Source: Aquabacterium sp029268225 (GTDB lineage: Bacteria; Pseudomonadota; Gammaproteobacteria; Burkholderiales; Burkholderiaceae_C). Taken from it: a stretch of 64,000 nucleotides of DNA. Below, in pieces: positions 1-9,122 of this stretch. The notes below the pieces were generated by a model, which saw only the letters and a list, made by a program, of their open reading frames with translations, ran no database searches and was not told where the DNA came from. The first letter of the stretch is position 1; every line of letters begins with the position of its first letter. The translations under genes and the position numbers were made by a program. The stretch is from contig NZ_JBBEYB010000007.1 of NCBI RefSeq assembly GCF_037482285.1, positions 141,137 through 205,136 of the forward strand, given 5' to 3'.

Positions 1-425
1 GAATCCACCCATTGAGGCGCCTGCGTCAGCGCCGACTCCACATCCTTCTCCCAGTCATCAGGCAGCTTCTCGCCATTGGCGGAGAAGAACTTGATGCCGT
101 TGTCCTGGAAAGGATTGTGGGACGCACTGATCACCACCCCCAGGCTCTGACGCAGGGCACGCGTCAGATAAGCCACGCCAGGGGTCGGCAAGGGACCGGT
201 CAGCAAGACATCCACCCCTGCGGAAGCGAAACCGGCCTCCAGCGCAGACTCCAACATATAACCCGAAATGCGCGTGTCCTTGCCGATCAATACCGTAGGA
301 CGGGACTCGGTTCGACGCAAGACCTGACCCACTGCGTGCCCCAGACGCAGCACGAAATCAGGCGTGATCGGCGCTTGACCGACCGTGCCACGGATGCCAT
401 CGGTTCCGAAATATTGGCGTGACAT
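1..425 (-). CDS. glmM: phosphoglucosamine mutase, N-terminal part (cut by window edge)
   Basis: Converts glucosamine-6-phosphate to glucosamine-1-phosphate for UDP-GlcNAc, peptidoglycan and LPS synthesis in the cytoplasm. The visible 141 residues begin MSRQYFGTDGIRG, the typical GlmM start, and contain the phosphoserine loop ISASHNPFQDNG with the catalytic serine at residue 102, the position used in the family. The rest (about 300 residues) lies beyond the left edge, so this is a window truncation and not a broken gene. It is the last visible gene of the minus-strand run rlmE-ftsH-folP-glmM, the same order as in E. coli. Confidence 0.96.
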   Translation of the reverse strand, partial: MSRQYFGTDGIRGTVGQAPITPDFVLRLGHAVGQVLRRTESRPTVLIGKDTRISGYMLESALEAGFASAGVDVLLTGPLPTPGVAYLTRALRQSLGVVISASHNPFQDNGIKFFSANGEKLPDDWEKDVESALTQAPQWVD

Positions 426-480
426 GAATGAATGCAACCCTGCTGACTGTTGAGCCAGAAATCATACCCGGGAATACCCG

Positions 481-1323
481 TCAAACCACCCCATCCAGCA
501 GCCCCGCAGCCTTCCACACTTTCAGCGCGTCCACCGTCTCAGCCACGTCGTGAACGCGCACGATGTGTGCGCCGCGCTGCACCCCTGCCAGGGCCGCACT
601 CAAACTGGCCGCCAGTCGCTGGCCAACGGGACGTCCCGTCAAGGCCCCCAAACTGGACTTGCGTGACCAGCCAACGAGCAAGGGATAACCCAATTCCAGC
701 AAGGCAGCCTGCTCGCGCAAGAGCTGGAAGTTGTGCTCGGGCGTTTTACCAAAACCAATGCCAGGATCCAGCGTGATGCGAGCTGGATCCACGCCTGCCT
801 CCCGCACCACAGCCACCCTTTGCGCCAGATAAGCCTTGACCTCGGTCACCACATCAGGGTAGCTGGGGCGCAACTGCATCGTGGCGGGATCGCCCTGCAT
901 GTGCATCAAGCAGACGCCGCAGGAACCGTGGTTTGCCACCACCTCTACTGCACCGACATCCTCCAGCCCCCGGATGTCGTTGATGATGTCCACGCCCAAG
1001 TCCAGCGCACGACGCATGACCTCAGACTTACAGGTGTCCACCGACAGCGGCACACCCAAAGACAAGGCGCCGCGGATCACGCCTTCCAGCCGGGACCATT
1101 CCTCCTCGACCGTGAGGGTAGGCGCCCCGGGACGGGTCGACTCGCCCCCCAGATCCAGAATGTCCACCCCGTCTTTGATCAACTGCTCGCAATGAGCAAG
1201 GGCCTTCCGGGTATCGGCATGTTGGCCACCGTCCGAAAACGAATCCGGAGTGACGTTGACAATGCCCATGACCTGCGGACGGCTCAGGTCAATCTGAAAT
1301 CGGGTGGTGTGCCAAGTGAACAT
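481..1323 (-). CDS. folP: dihydropteroate synthase
   Basis: Condenses 6-hydroxymethyl-7,8-dihydropterin diphosphate with p-aminobenzoate to give dihydropteroate in folate synthesis; the sulfonamide target. The protein carries the signature VMGIVNVTPDSFSDGG near the N-terminus, LDLGGESTRPGA, DIINDIRG, LDPGIGFGKT and LLVGWSRKS, which cover the pterin and phosphate binding sites of the TIM barrel. I chose the ATG at 1323 (280 aa, normal family length). An in-frame ATG nine codons upstream at 1350 would add MYFSSPSRI, which has no family support and reaches the hairpin behind ftsH. It sits between ftsH and glmM in the conserved order. Confidence 0.96.
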   Translation of the reverse strand: MFTWHTTRFQIDLSRPQVMGIVNVTPDSFSDGGQHADTRKALAHCEQLIKDGVDILDLGGESTRPGAPTLTVEEEWSRLEGVIRGALSLGVPLSVDTCKSEVMRRALDLGVDIINDIRGLEDVGAVEVVANHGSCGVCLMHMQGDPATMQLRPSYPDVVTEVKAYLAQRVAVVREAGVDPARITLDPGIGFGKTPEHNFQLLREQAALLELGYPLLVGWSRKSSLGALTGRPVGQRLAASLSAALAGVQRGAHIVRVHDVAETVDALKVWKAAGLLDGVV

Positions 1324-1350
1324 GATGCGAGAGGGAGAGCTGAAATACAC

Positions 1351-1370
1351 AACGGGGCCGAAGCCCCGTT
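1351..1370 (-). terminator. hairpin between ftsH and folP
   Basis: A perfect 8-bp inverted repeat (AACGGGGC / GCCCCGTT) closes a CGAA tetraloop just after the ftsH stop. It has no strong U-run, so it may be an mRNA-stabilising or attenuating hairpin within the ftsH-folP transcript and not a full terminator. Confidence 0.5.
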
Positions 1371-1391
1371 GATGAATGAAGTGCGCGCTGG

Positions 1392-3305
1392 TCAGACTGC
1401 TGCCGGTGCGCCGTCTGGCTTGACCGGAGGTTTCGGATCGCTGCCGCCAGAGCGGTTGACCGAAGGTGTCCAGTCCTTGGGTGGGCTGGGCTCCTTACCG
1501 GCCATGATCTCGTCGATCTGATCCGAATCGATGGTCTCCCACTCCAGCAAGGCCTTGGCCATTGCGTGCATCTTGTCCTTGTTGTCCTCGATGAGCTTGC
1601 GCGCCAGAGCGTACTGCTCGTCGATGATCTTGCGGATCTGCTTGTCGACCTTCTGCATCGTCTCTTCAGACATGTGCGTGGTCTTGGTGATCGAGCGGCC
1701 CAGGAAGACCTCGCCCTCGTTCTCGGCGTACACCACCGGGCCGAGTTCGTCGGTCATGCCGTAGCGGGTCACCATGTCGCGGGCGATGGCGGTGGCACGC
1801 TCGAAGTCGTTGCTCGCGCCGGTCGTCATCTGGTTCATGAAGACCTCTTCGGCGATGCGGCCACCGAACAGCACCGAGATGGTGTCCAGCATGCGGTTCT
1901 TGTCCATGCTGTAACGGTCACCTTCAGGCAACTGCATGGTCACACCCAGCGCGCGGCCGCGGGGGATGATGGTGACCTTGTGCACCGGATCGGTCTTGGG
2001 CAGCAGGCGCGCCACCAGGGCGTGACCGGCTTCATGGTACGCGGTGTTGCGACGCTCCTCCTCGGGCATGATCATGGACTTGCGCTCGGGGCCCATCATG
2101 ATCTTGTCCTTGGCCTTCTCGAAGTCCTGCATCTCCACCACGCGACCATTGCGGCGAGCGGCAAACAAGGCTGCTTCGTTGACCAGGTTGGCCAAGTCCG
2201 CACCCGAGAAGCCCGGGGTGCCACGTGCCAGGATGTCAGCACGCACGTCCTGGCCGACCGGCACCTTGCGCACGTGCACGTTCAGGATCTGTTCACGACC
2301 ACGCACGTCCGGCAGGGTCACATACACCTGACGGTCGAAACGACCAGGGCGCAGCAGAGCCGGGTCCAGGATGTCCGGGCGGTTGGTGGCTGCCACCACG
2401 ATCACGCCGGCGTTGGTGTCGAAGCCGTCCATCTCGACCAGCATCTGGTTGAGAGTCTGCTCACGTTCGTCGTTGCCACCGCCCAGGCCAGCGCCACGGT
2501 GACGACCGACCGCATCGATTTCGTCGATGAAGATGATGCAAGGGGCGTTCTTCTTGGCCTGCTCGAACATGTCGCGCACGCGAGATGCGCCCACGCCAAC
2601 GAACATCTCCACGAAGTCAGAACCGGAGATGGTGAAGAACGGCACCTTGGCTTCGCCGGCGATGGACTTGGCCAGCAGCGTCTTACCGGTACCCGGGGGG
2701 CCGACCAGCAGCACACCACGCGGTATGCGGCCACCCAGCTTCTGGAACTTCTGCGGGTCGCGCAGGAAATCCACCAACTCCTTCACTTCTTCCTTGGCCT
2801 CGTCGCAACCGGCGACGTCGGCGAAGGTCACGGTGTTGTTGCTCTCATCGAGCATGCGGGCGCGGCTCTTGCCGAAGCTGAACGCCCCGCCCTTGCCACC
2901 ACCGCCTTGCATCTGGCGCATGAAATACACCCACACGCCAATCAGCAGGAGCATCGGGCCCCACGACACCAGCAGGCTCATGATCAGAGAGGGCTCTTCA
3001 CGGGCCTTCACATCAAACTTGACGCCACTGGCCAGCAAGTCGCCCACCAGACCGCGGTCAAGGTAGGTGGCCGTGCTGCGCAGGCGCTTGTCATCGGTGG
3101 TGATGGCAATGATCTCCGTGGCGCCAGTGCCACTCTCTTGCAGCACCACGCTCTTGATGCGTTTGGCTCGAACCTCCTCCAGGAAATCCGAATAGGCGAT
3201 CTGACTGCCGCCCGCGCTGACGCGGTCGAACTGCTTGAACACGGTGAACAACACCAGTGCCACCACCAACCAGACTGCAATCTTCGAGAACCATTGATTG
3301 TTCAC
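1392..3305 (-). CDS. ftsH: ATP-dependent zinc metalloprotease FtsH
   Basis: Membrane-anchored AAA+ protease that degrades misfolded membrane proteins and regulators such as sigma-32 and LpxC. In order: a transmembrane segment at about residues 8-25, a periplasmic domain, a second transmembrane segment at about 108-128, Walker A GPPGTGKT (202-209), Walker B IIFIDE (257-262), the second region of homology with the arginine fingers near 318-323, and the zinc site HEAGH (424-428). The 637 aa length is normal. It lies downstream of rlmE, as in E. coli rlmE-ftsH, separated by a 221-base gap (3306-3526) that probably holds its own promoter, although I could not assign one firmly. Confidence 0.98.
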   Translation of the reverse strand: MNNQWFSKIAVWLVVALVLFTVFKQFDRVSAGGSQIAYSDFLEEVRAKRIKSVVLQESGTGATEIIAITTDDKRLRSTATYLDRGLVGDLLASGVKFDVKAREEPSLIMSLLVSWGPMLLLIGVWVYFMRQMQGGGGKGGAFSFGKSRARMLDESNNTVTFADVAGCDEAKEEVKELVDFLRDPQKFQKLGGRIPRGVLLVGPPGTGKTLLAKSIAGEAKVPFFTISGSDFVEMFVGVGASRVRDMFEQAKKNAPCIIFIDEIDAVGRHRGAGLGGGNDEREQTLNQMLVEMDGFDTNAGVIVVAATNRPDILDPALLRPGRFDRQVYVTLPDVRGREQILNVHVRKVPVGQDVRADILARGTPGFSGADLANLVNEAALFAARRNGRVVEMQDFEKAKDKIMMGPERKSMIMPEEERRNTAYHEAGHALVARLLPKTDPVHKVTIIPRGRALGVTMQLPEGDRYSMDKNRMLDTISVLFGGRIAEEVFMNQMTTGASNDFERATAIARDMVTRYGMTDELGPVVYAENEGEVFLGRSITKTTHMSEETMQKVDKQIRKIIDEQYALARKLIEDNKDKMHAMAKALLEWETIDSDQIDEIMAGKEPSPPKDWTPSVNRSGGSDPKPPVKPDGAPAAV

Positions 3306-3526
3306 CGAGGCTCCTTCTTCCCATTCAACCTGAACCGGCTGATGCTGGATGCATCACCACACCTGTTCAGGGCTACATCGTTTCGCCACCGTCATCTTCT
3401 TGACAAAGTGACACGATGCCATCGCTATATGTGGATGATTCTAGACGAGTCAAGAGAGCCCCTGCAGCGTGCTACCCACAGCGAAACCACGGTTTTAGGC
3501 CCTCTGATCGACCCGATCAAGAAAAT

Positions 3527-4201
3527 TCATCGAGGCTTGAGGCCAATCCCGACCAGAAACGTCTCGGATGACTTGTCTCGCGAGGCTTTCGGCTTGATCG
3601 GTTTCACCACCCGGAAATTCGCCTTGAACATGTCCACCAGTTGCGTGTAACCCGAGCCGTGGAAGACCTTGCACACCAAGGCACCATCTTTCTTGAGGTG
3701 ATGCTGGGCAAAGTCGATGGCCAGCTCGATCAGGTTTTCGACCCGCGCGGCGTCATGGGCGCCGATGCCACTGAGGTTCGGCGCCATGTCGGAGATGACC
3801 ACATCCACGGGGCGGTCGCCCACACAGGCCTGCAATTGCTGCAGCACCTCTTCTTCACGGAAGTCGCCCTGGATGAACTGCACGCCCTCAATGGGCTCGA
3901 AGTCCAGCAGGTCGAGCGCGATGATGGTGCCATTGAGCTCGCCCACAGCAGCCCCCCCCGTCCCAGCGTCCTTGGGGGCAAACTTGCGCCGCACATACTG
4001 ACTCCAGGCACCGGGCGAAGCCCCCAAGTCCACGACCAACTGCCCCGGCTTGATCAGCCCGAGCGTCTCGTCAATTTCCTTGAGCTTGTAGGCAGCCCGC
4101 GAGCGAAACCCCTCTTTTTGCGCCAATCTCACGTAAGGATCGTGGATATGGTCATTCAACCAGGCCTTGTTGACCTTTTTGCTTTTGGTTTGGACTTTCA
4201 T
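3527..4201 (-). CDS. rlmE: 23S rRNA 2'-O-ribose U2552 methyltransferase
   Basis: RlmE (RrmJ/FtsJ) methylates the 2'-OH of U2552 in the A loop of the 50S subunit using SAM. The 224-aa protein has the SAM motif VVDLGASPGAWSQ (residues 56-68) and the K-D-K-E catalytic tetrad at K39, D138, K178 and E213. A short glycine-rich insert (about residues 78-89) makes it slightly longer than the 209-aa E. coli protein. Start: the ATG at 4201 (MKVQTKSKK). The frame stays open upstream, but the extra 24 codons would overlap divergent yhbY and show no family similarity. Heat-shock induced together with ftsH in E. coli. Confidence 0.96.
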   Translation of the reverse strand: MKVQTKSKKVNKAWLNDHIHDPYVRLAQKEGFRSRAAYKLKEIDETLGLIKPGQLVVDLGASPGAWSQYVRRKFAPKDAGTGGAAVGELNGTIIALDLLDFEPIEGVQFIQGDFREEEVLQQLQACVGDRPVDVVISDMAPNLSGIGAHDAARVENLIELAIDFAQHHLKKDGALVCKVFHGSGYTQLVDMFKANFRVVKPIKPKASRDKSSETFLVGIGLKPR

Positions 4202-4218
4202 GGCTTGATAATAGAGGG

Positions 4219-4686
4219 ATGCCTGCAATTGAATTGACCACCGCCGAACGTCGTGCCCTGCGGGCCGACGCACACCACTTGGACCCCGTCGTGATGATCG
4301 GCGGAGACGGGCTCACGCCCGCTGTCCTCAAAGAAGCCGATGGCGCCCTCAAGGCACACGGACTGATCAAAGTGCGTGTGTTGGGCGACGACCGCGCCGT
4401 GCGCGAAGAGATCTACGCCCAGATGTGCGACAAGCTCAACGCCGCACCCATCCAGCATATCGGCAAGTTGCTGGTCTTGTGGCGTCCGATGCCAGAAAAG
4501 GAAAGCGCCGAAGAACGCGAAGGTCGAGGCCCGGGCCCCCGCGAAGTCAAGATCCTCAAGTTCTCCAAGAGCGGCCTGCGTCGCCCTGAGATCAAGAAGG
4601 TCACCGTGATGGGCAACCAGCGCGTCACCGCCGGCGGCCTGATCAAGCGCGCCAAAAAGCGTACGCCGAGCAAAAAGCCCGCTTGA
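4219..4686 (+). CDS. yhbY: YhbY-family RNA-binding protein (CRS1-YhbY/KH-like)
   Basis: Small ribosome-associated RNA-binding protein implicated in 50S assembly. The CRS1-YhbY fold covers about residues 3-95: LTTAERRALRADAHHLDPVV, the GxxG-type loop IGGDG, and GLIKVRVLGDDR. A basic C-terminal tail (RAKKRTPSKKP) is added, giving 155 aa against about 97 in E. coli; such tails are seen in betaproteobacterial homologues. It diverges from rlmE, with only 17 bases between the two start codons, so the two promoters must overlap the opposite coding starts. Confidence 0.93.
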   Translation: MPAIELTTAERRALRADAHHLDPVVMIGGDGLTPAVLKEADGALKAHGLIKVRVLGDDRAVREEIYAQMCDKLNAAPIQHIGKLLVLWRPMPEKESAEEREGRGPGPREVKILKFSKSGLRRPEIKKVTVMGNQRVTAGGLIKRAKKRTPSKKPA

Positions 4687-4704
4687 TCTGCGGGTTCGCG
4701 GCGG

Positions 4705-4724
4705 GCCAGCCCGGGAGGGCTGGC
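4705..4724. terminator. hairpin between convergent yhbY and DUF4149 gene
   Basis: An 8-bp GC-rich stem (GCCAGCCC / GGGCTGGC) with a 4-base loop lies in the 82-base gap between two convergent genes. This is the expected place for a bidirectional terminator, but there is no T-run on either side. Confidence 0.45.
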
Positions 4725-4768
4725 TGAAACGCCGGCACTGCCCCAGAGCTGCTACATGCCCGCGCGGC

Positions 4769-5224
4769 TCATGCCTTCTGCGACAGCCCCGTCAGACGCC
4801 AAGCCAACACCCCGACCAGCAAGGCCTTGAGCCAGAACAGCGTGGCAGAGATGCCATGCAAGGCACCGAAGGACAAAGCCGTCGCTTGTCCGGCCTTCGC
4901 CGCCTCGATCATCGGGTGCAAGGCAAATTCACCAAACACCGTCAGGAACAAGGCCCCCAGTGTCAGCAACAGGTTCGGGCTGACCACGCTGATCTTGGCG
5001 CCCGCTTCCAACAGGTCGCGGACACGCCGACGCTCGATCATGAACAACACCACGGCAAAGGCCAGGCTCAAGCGTGCTTCCACGCCAAAAATCCGGCCTG
5101 CGCCCTGCCCTGCGATCTGGCGATCAAAGGTGGCAAACAGCGTGGGCGCTGCCACAGCCCCCACCGCGATGATGATGCCGACCCACACCGCCGCCAGCCA
5201 GGCTTGAAAGCGCAGCAACTTCAT
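4769..5224 (-). CDS. DUF4149 family inner-membrane protein
   Basis: A 151-aa integral membrane protein of unknown function. Four hydrophobic segments are visible: about residues 6-30 (beginning AWLAAVWVGII), 51-64, 83-101 and 115-140. The N-terminal pattern and the position next to greA in Burkholderiales match the DUF4149 family. I chose the ATG at 5224 (MKLLRFQAWLAAVW), which places the first membrane segment at the N-terminus. The longer frame from 5329 would run into the 3' end of greA with a basic, non-membrane extension. Same strand as greA, 19 bases downstream of it, so probably cotranscribed. Confidence 0.82.
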   Translation of the reverse strand: MKLLRFQAWLAAVWVGIIIAVGAVAAPTLFATFDRQIAGQGAGRIFGVEARLSLAFAVVLFMIERRRVRDLLEAGAKISVVSPNLLLTLGALFLTVFGEFALHPMIEAAKAGQATALSFGALHGISATLFWLKALLVGVLAWRLTGLSQKA

Positions 5225-5243
5225 GGTCTCAGCCCCTGCGAGA

Positions 5244-5720
5244 TCAGATGTAGCGGACTTCGATGATTTCGTATTCGCGCACGCCACCCGGCGCCTGAAC
5301 CGATGCCACATCGCCGGCCTCTTTGCCAATCAAGGCGCGGGCAATGGGGGAGCTGATGGAGATGAGACCCTTTTTGAGGTCAGCCTCATCGTCGCCCACG
5401 ATCTGGTAGGTCACCACGTCACCTGTGGCTTCGATTTCCATCTCAACCGTAGAGCCGAACACCACGCGGCCACCAGCGTCCAAAGAGGCTGGGTCGATGA
5501 TCTGGGCTGCAGACAGCTTGCCTTCGATTTCCGCGATGCGGCCTTCGATGAAGCCCTGCTTGTCTTTGGCGGCGTCGTATTCGGCGTTTTCAGACAGGTC
5601 GCCTTGTGCGCGCGCTTCGGCAATGGCCTGCACCACAGCAGGACGTTCCACATGCTTGAGGCGATGCAGCTCTTCCTTGAGCAACTCGGCGCCGCGCTTC
5701 GTGATTGGAATGGTGGACAT
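5244..5720 (-). CDS. greA: transcription elongation factor GreA
   Basis: Binds the RNA polymerase secondary channel and stimulates cleavage of backtracked transcripts. The 158-aa protein has the N-terminal coiled-coil with the tip acidic motif GDLSENAEYDAAKD, followed by the FKBP-like C-terminal domain (ISISSPIARALIGKEAGD). The ATG at 5720 (MSTIPITKRGAELL) gives the standard length; the 41 in-frame codons upstream lack similarity. It follows carB on the same strand after a 126-base gap containing a hairpin. Confidence 0.97.
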   Translation of the reverse strand: MSTIPITKRGAELLKEELHRLKHVERPAVVQAIAEARAQGDLSENAEYDAAKDKQGFIEGRIAEIEGKLSAAQIIDPASLDAGGRVVFGSTVEMEIEATGDVVTYQIVGDDEADLKKGLISISSPIARALIGKEAGDVASVQAPGGVREYEIIEVRYI

Positions 5721-5809
5721 GGCTTTGTCTCGCAAAAAAGAACTGAGCCGCGGCCCAAACCAACCCGAAGGTGGTGAAAGGGCGCGGCCCAGAGGTGATG
5801 ACTTGTGGC

Positions 5810-5834
5810 GCCACAGGCGACCCGCGCCTGTGGC
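5810..5834 (-). terminator. strong hairpin between carB and greA
   Basis: A perfect 10-bp inverted repeat (GCCACAGGCG / CGCCTGTGGC, loop of 5) lies 12 bases beyond the carB stop. It lacks a U-run, so it may act as a weak terminator or as a 3' stabiliser separating the carAB and greA transcripts. Confidence 0.5.
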
Positions 5835-5846
5835 TGAGCACACAGT

Positions 5847-8800
5847 TTAGTTCAATTTGGCGTGCAGCTCTTGCAGCGAATACACGACCAGATCGTCGTG
5901 GTGCTTGAGGGCCTGCACGACCGCTTCGCAGCCGGCCATGGTCGTGTAGTAGGTCACACGATTGGCCAAAGCAGCCTGACGGATGCTGCGCGAGTCGGCG
6001 ATCGCGGTACGGGTTTCGTCCACGGTGGTGAACACCAGCTGGATCTCGCCGGCCTTGATGGCGTCGGAGATGTGCGGACGGCCGTCCTTGACCTTGTTCA
6101 CCGGCTTGACCGGAACACCGGCTGCCGCAATGGCGGCCGCCGTGCCCTTGGTGGCCACGACGTTGAAGCCCAGCTCGACCAGATCCTTGGCAACCTTGAC
6201 CGCACGAGCCTTGTCACCGTCCTTCACCGAAATGCAGACGGTGCCCTTCTCAGGCAGACGCGAACCGGCACCCAGCTGGCTCTTGAGCATGGCTTCACCA
6301 AAGGTGGCGCCCACGCCCATGACTTCACCGGTCGAACGCATTTCAGGGCCGAGGACGGGGTCCACACCCGGGAACTTGTTGAACGGGAAGACAGCTTCCT
6401 TGACCGTGAAGTAGGTCGGCACAACTTCGCGCGGGGCCTTGCCATCAGGCGACTTCTGCGTAGACAGCTTCTGGCCGGCCATGCAGCGTGCGGCGATCTT
6501 GGCCAGGGGCTGACCCGTGGCCTTCGACACGTAAGGCACGGTGCGCGAAGCACGCGGGTTCACTTCCAACACGTAGACGGTGGCGTCGTTCAGACCCTTG
6601 GTCACGTCGCCCTGGATGGCGAACTGCACGTTCATCAAACCAACCACGTTGAGGGCCTTGGCCATCAGGGCAGTCTGGCGACGCAGTTCGTCTTGCAGTT
6701 CGGCGCTCAGGGTGTAGGGAGGCAGCGAGCAAGCGGAGTCACCAGAGTGCACGCCAGCTTGTTCGATGTGCTCCATGATGCCGCCGATCATGGTGTCGGT
6801 GCCGTCGGCAATGCAGTCCACGTCCACTTCCACCGCGTCGTTCAGGAAGCGGTCAAGCAGCACCGGCGACTTCTCGGAGACACGGACGGCTTCGCGCATG
6901 TAGCGCTCCAGGTCCTTGTCACCGTGCACGATTTCCATCGCGCGGCCACCCAGCACATAGGAGGGGCGAACCACCAGCGGATAGCCAATCTCGTTGGCCA
7001 GCTTGATGGCGTCTTCCTCGTTGCGTGCGGTACGGTTGGGCGGCTGCTTCAAGCCGAGCTTGTGCAGCAGAGCCTGGAAGCGCTCGCGGTCTTCCGCGAT
7101 GTCGATGCTGTCAGGCGTGGTGCCGATGATGGGCACGCCGTTGGCTTCGAGGTCGAGGGCCAGCTTCAGCGGGGTCTGACCGCCGTACTGCACGATCACA
7201 CCAACCGGCTTTTCCTTCTCGACGATTTCCAGCACGTCTTCCAGCGTCACCGGCTCGAAGTACAGGCGGTCGGAGGTGTCGTAATCGGTCGAGACGGTTT
7301 CGGGGTTGCAGTTGACCATGATGGTCTCGTAGCCGTCTTCGCGCATGGCGAGGGCAGCGTGGACGCAGCAGTAGTCGAACTCGATACCCTGACCAATGCG
7401 GTTCGGGCCACCGCCCAGCACCATGATCTTCTTCTTGTCCGTCGGCGCAGCTTCGCACTCGCCACCTTCGGACTCGTAGCACGAGTACATGTAGGCGGTT
7501 TGCGTTTCAAACTCGGCTGCGCACGTGTCCACGCGCTTGTAGACCGGACGCACGTTCAGGGCGTGACGGGCCTTGCGCACGGCGTGCTGGTCGGTGCCCA
7601 GCAGCTTGGCCAGACGGCGGTCCGAGAAGCCCTTTTGCTTCAGGTAACGCATTTCAGCGGCCGTCAGCGACTCGAGCTTGCGGGCCTTGACCTGCTCTTC
7701 GGTCTTGATGATGTCTTCGATCTGGGCGAGGAACCAGGGGTCGATCTTGGTTTCTTCAAAGACCTCGTCCAGGCTCATGCCCAGGCGGAAGGCGTCACCC
7801 AGGAACAGGATGCGCTCGGGGCCGGCCGTGCCGATTTCCTCGACCACTTCGTCCTTGTCGGTGCTGCGCTCGCTCAGGCCGTCGATGCCGGTCTCCAGAC
7901 CACGCAAGGCCTTCTGGAACGACTCCTGGAAGGTGCGACCCATGGCCATCACCTCACCCACCGACTTCATCTGTGTGGTCAGACGGTTGTCGGCAGCTGG
8001 GAACTTCTCGAAGGCGAAACGCGGGATCTTGGTGACCACGTAGTCGATCGAAGGCTCAAACGAAGCCGGGGTGGCACCGCCGGTGATGTCGTTCTTCAAC
8101 TCGTCGAGGGTGAAGCCCACGGCCAGCTTGGCCGCGATCTTGGCGATCGGGAAGCCGGTGGCCTTGGACGCCAGGGCCGACGAACGCGACACGCGGGGGT
8201 TCATTTCGATCACGATCATCCGGCCGTTGTCCGGATTGATCGAGAACTGCACGTTGGAGCCGCCAGTTTCCACGCCGATTTCGCGCAGGATGGCGATGGA
8301 GGCGTTGCGCAGCAGCTGGTACTCGCGGTCGGTCAGGGTCTGAGCCGGGGCCACGGTGATGGAGTCACCGGTGTGGATGCCCATTGGGTCCAGGTTCTCG
8401 ATCGAGCAGACGATGATGGCGTTGTCCGCTTTGTCGCGAACCACTTCCATTTCGTACTCTTTCCACCCGATCAGTGACTCTTCGATCAGCAACTCCTTGG
8501 TCGGAGACAGGTCCAGACCACGCTTGCAGATCTCTTCGAACTCTTCAGGGTTGTAGGCAATGCCACCGCCCGTGCCACCCAAGGTGAAGCTGGGACGGAT
8601 CACCATCGGGAAGCCGGAGCCGCCGATGTCGGCCTGGATGCGCTTTTGCACCGCCCAGGCTTCTTCCATCGAGTGAGCAATGCCCGACTTGGCGGAATCC
8701 AGACCGATCTTGGTCATGGCTTCCTTGAACTTCTGACGGTCTTCGGCCTTCTCGATCGCGTGCTCGTTGGCACCGATCATCTCGACCTTGTACTTGTCGA

Positions 8801-9122
8801 GCACACCGTTCTTGTGCAGATCCAGGGCGCAGTTCAGTGCGGTCTGACCACCCATGGTGGGCAGGATCGCATCCGGACGCTCCTTGGCGATGATGCGCTC
8901 GACCACCTGCCACGTGATGGGCTCGATGTAGGTGACGTCGGCCGTGTTCGGGTCGGTCATGATGGTCGCAGGGTTGCTGTTGACCAGGATGACCTTGTAA
9001 CCCTCTTCGCGCAGAGCCTTGCAGGCCTGGGCGCCAGAGTAGTCGAATTCGCAGGCCTGACCGATGATGATCGGGCCGGCGCCGATGATGAGGATGCTCT
9101 TGATGTCTGTGCGCTTAGGCAT
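5847..9122 (-). CDS. carB: carbamoyl-phosphate synthase large subunit
   Basis: Makes carbamoyl phosphate from bicarbonate, two ATP and ammonia delivered by CarA, feeding pyrimidine and arginine synthesis. The 1091-aa protein has two homologous ATP-grasp halves. The first begins IKSILIIGAGPIIIGQACEF, and the second begins KKIMVLGGGPNRIGQGIEFD near residue 570. A C-terminal MGS-like allosteric domain carries GTAAAIAAAGVPVKPVNKV. Its ATG overlaps the end of carA by 8 bases, indicating translational coupling of the two subunits. Confidence 0.98.
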   Translation of the reverse strand: MPKRTDIKSILIIGAGPIIIGQACEFDYSGAQACKALREEGYKVILVNSNPATIMTDPNTADVTYIEPITWQVVERIIAKERPDAILPTMGGQTALNCALDLHKNGVLDKYKVEMIGANEHAIEKAEDRQKFKEAMTKIGLDSAKSGIAHSMEEAWAVQKRIQADIGGSGFPMVIRPSFTLGGTGGGIAYNPEEFEEICKRGLDLSPTKELLIEESLIGWKEYEMEVVRDKADNAIIVCSIENLDPMGIHTGDSITVAPAQTLTDREYQLLRNASIAILREIGVETGGSNVQFSINPDNGRMIVIEMNPRVSRSSALASKATGFPIAKIAAKLAVGFTLDELKNDITGGATPASFEPSIDYVVTKIPRFAFEKFPAADNRLTTQMKSVGEVMAMGRTFQESFQKALRGLETGIDGLSERSTDKDEVVEEIGTAGPERILFLGDAFRLGMSLDEVFEETKIDPWFLAQIEDIIKTEEQVKARKLESLTAAEMRYLKQKGFSDRRLAKLLGTDQHAVRKARHALNVRPVYKRVDTCAAEFETQTAYMYSCYESEGGECEAAPTDKKKIMVLGGGPNRIGQGIEFDYCCVHAALAMREDGYETIMVNCNPETVSTDYDTSDRLYFEPVTLEDVLEIVEKEKPVGVIVQYGGQTPLKLALDLEANGVPIIGTTPDSIDIAEDRERFQALLHKLGLKQPPNRTARNEEDAIKLANEIGYPLVVRPSYVLGGRAMEIVHGDKDLERYMREAVRVSEKSPVLLDRFLNDAVEVDVDCIADGTDTMIGGIMEHIEQAGVHSGDSACSLPPYTLSAELQDELRRQTALMAKALNVVGLMNVQFAIQGDVTKGLNDATVYVLEVNPRASRTVPYVSKATGQPLAKIAARCMAGQKLSTQKSPDGKAPREVVPTYFTVKEAVFPFNKFPGVDPVLGPEMRSTGEVMGVGATFGEAMLKSQLGAGSRLPEKGTVCISVKDGDKARAVKVAKDLVELGFNVVATKGTAAAIAAAGVPVKPVNKVKDGRPHISDAIKAGEIQLVFTTVDETRTAIADSRSIRQAALANRVTYYTTMAGCEAVVQALKHHDDLVVYSLQELHAKLN

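Noticed and set aside
3306..3526. Candidate ftsH promoter elements on the minus strand
   Set aside because: TTGTCA-like hexamers occur but no matching -10 at the right spacing was clear enough to annotate.
1566..3650. Long open frame (694 codons) on the plus strand opposite ftsH
   Set aside because: ftsH on the other strand has all family motifs; the antisense frame is His/Leu/Asp-rich without domains, typical of a GC-rich shadow.
5862..8477. 871-codon plus-strand frame opposite carB
   Set aside because: Composition (His, Arg, Val, Gly) and lack of motifs mark it as the codon-bias shadow of carB.
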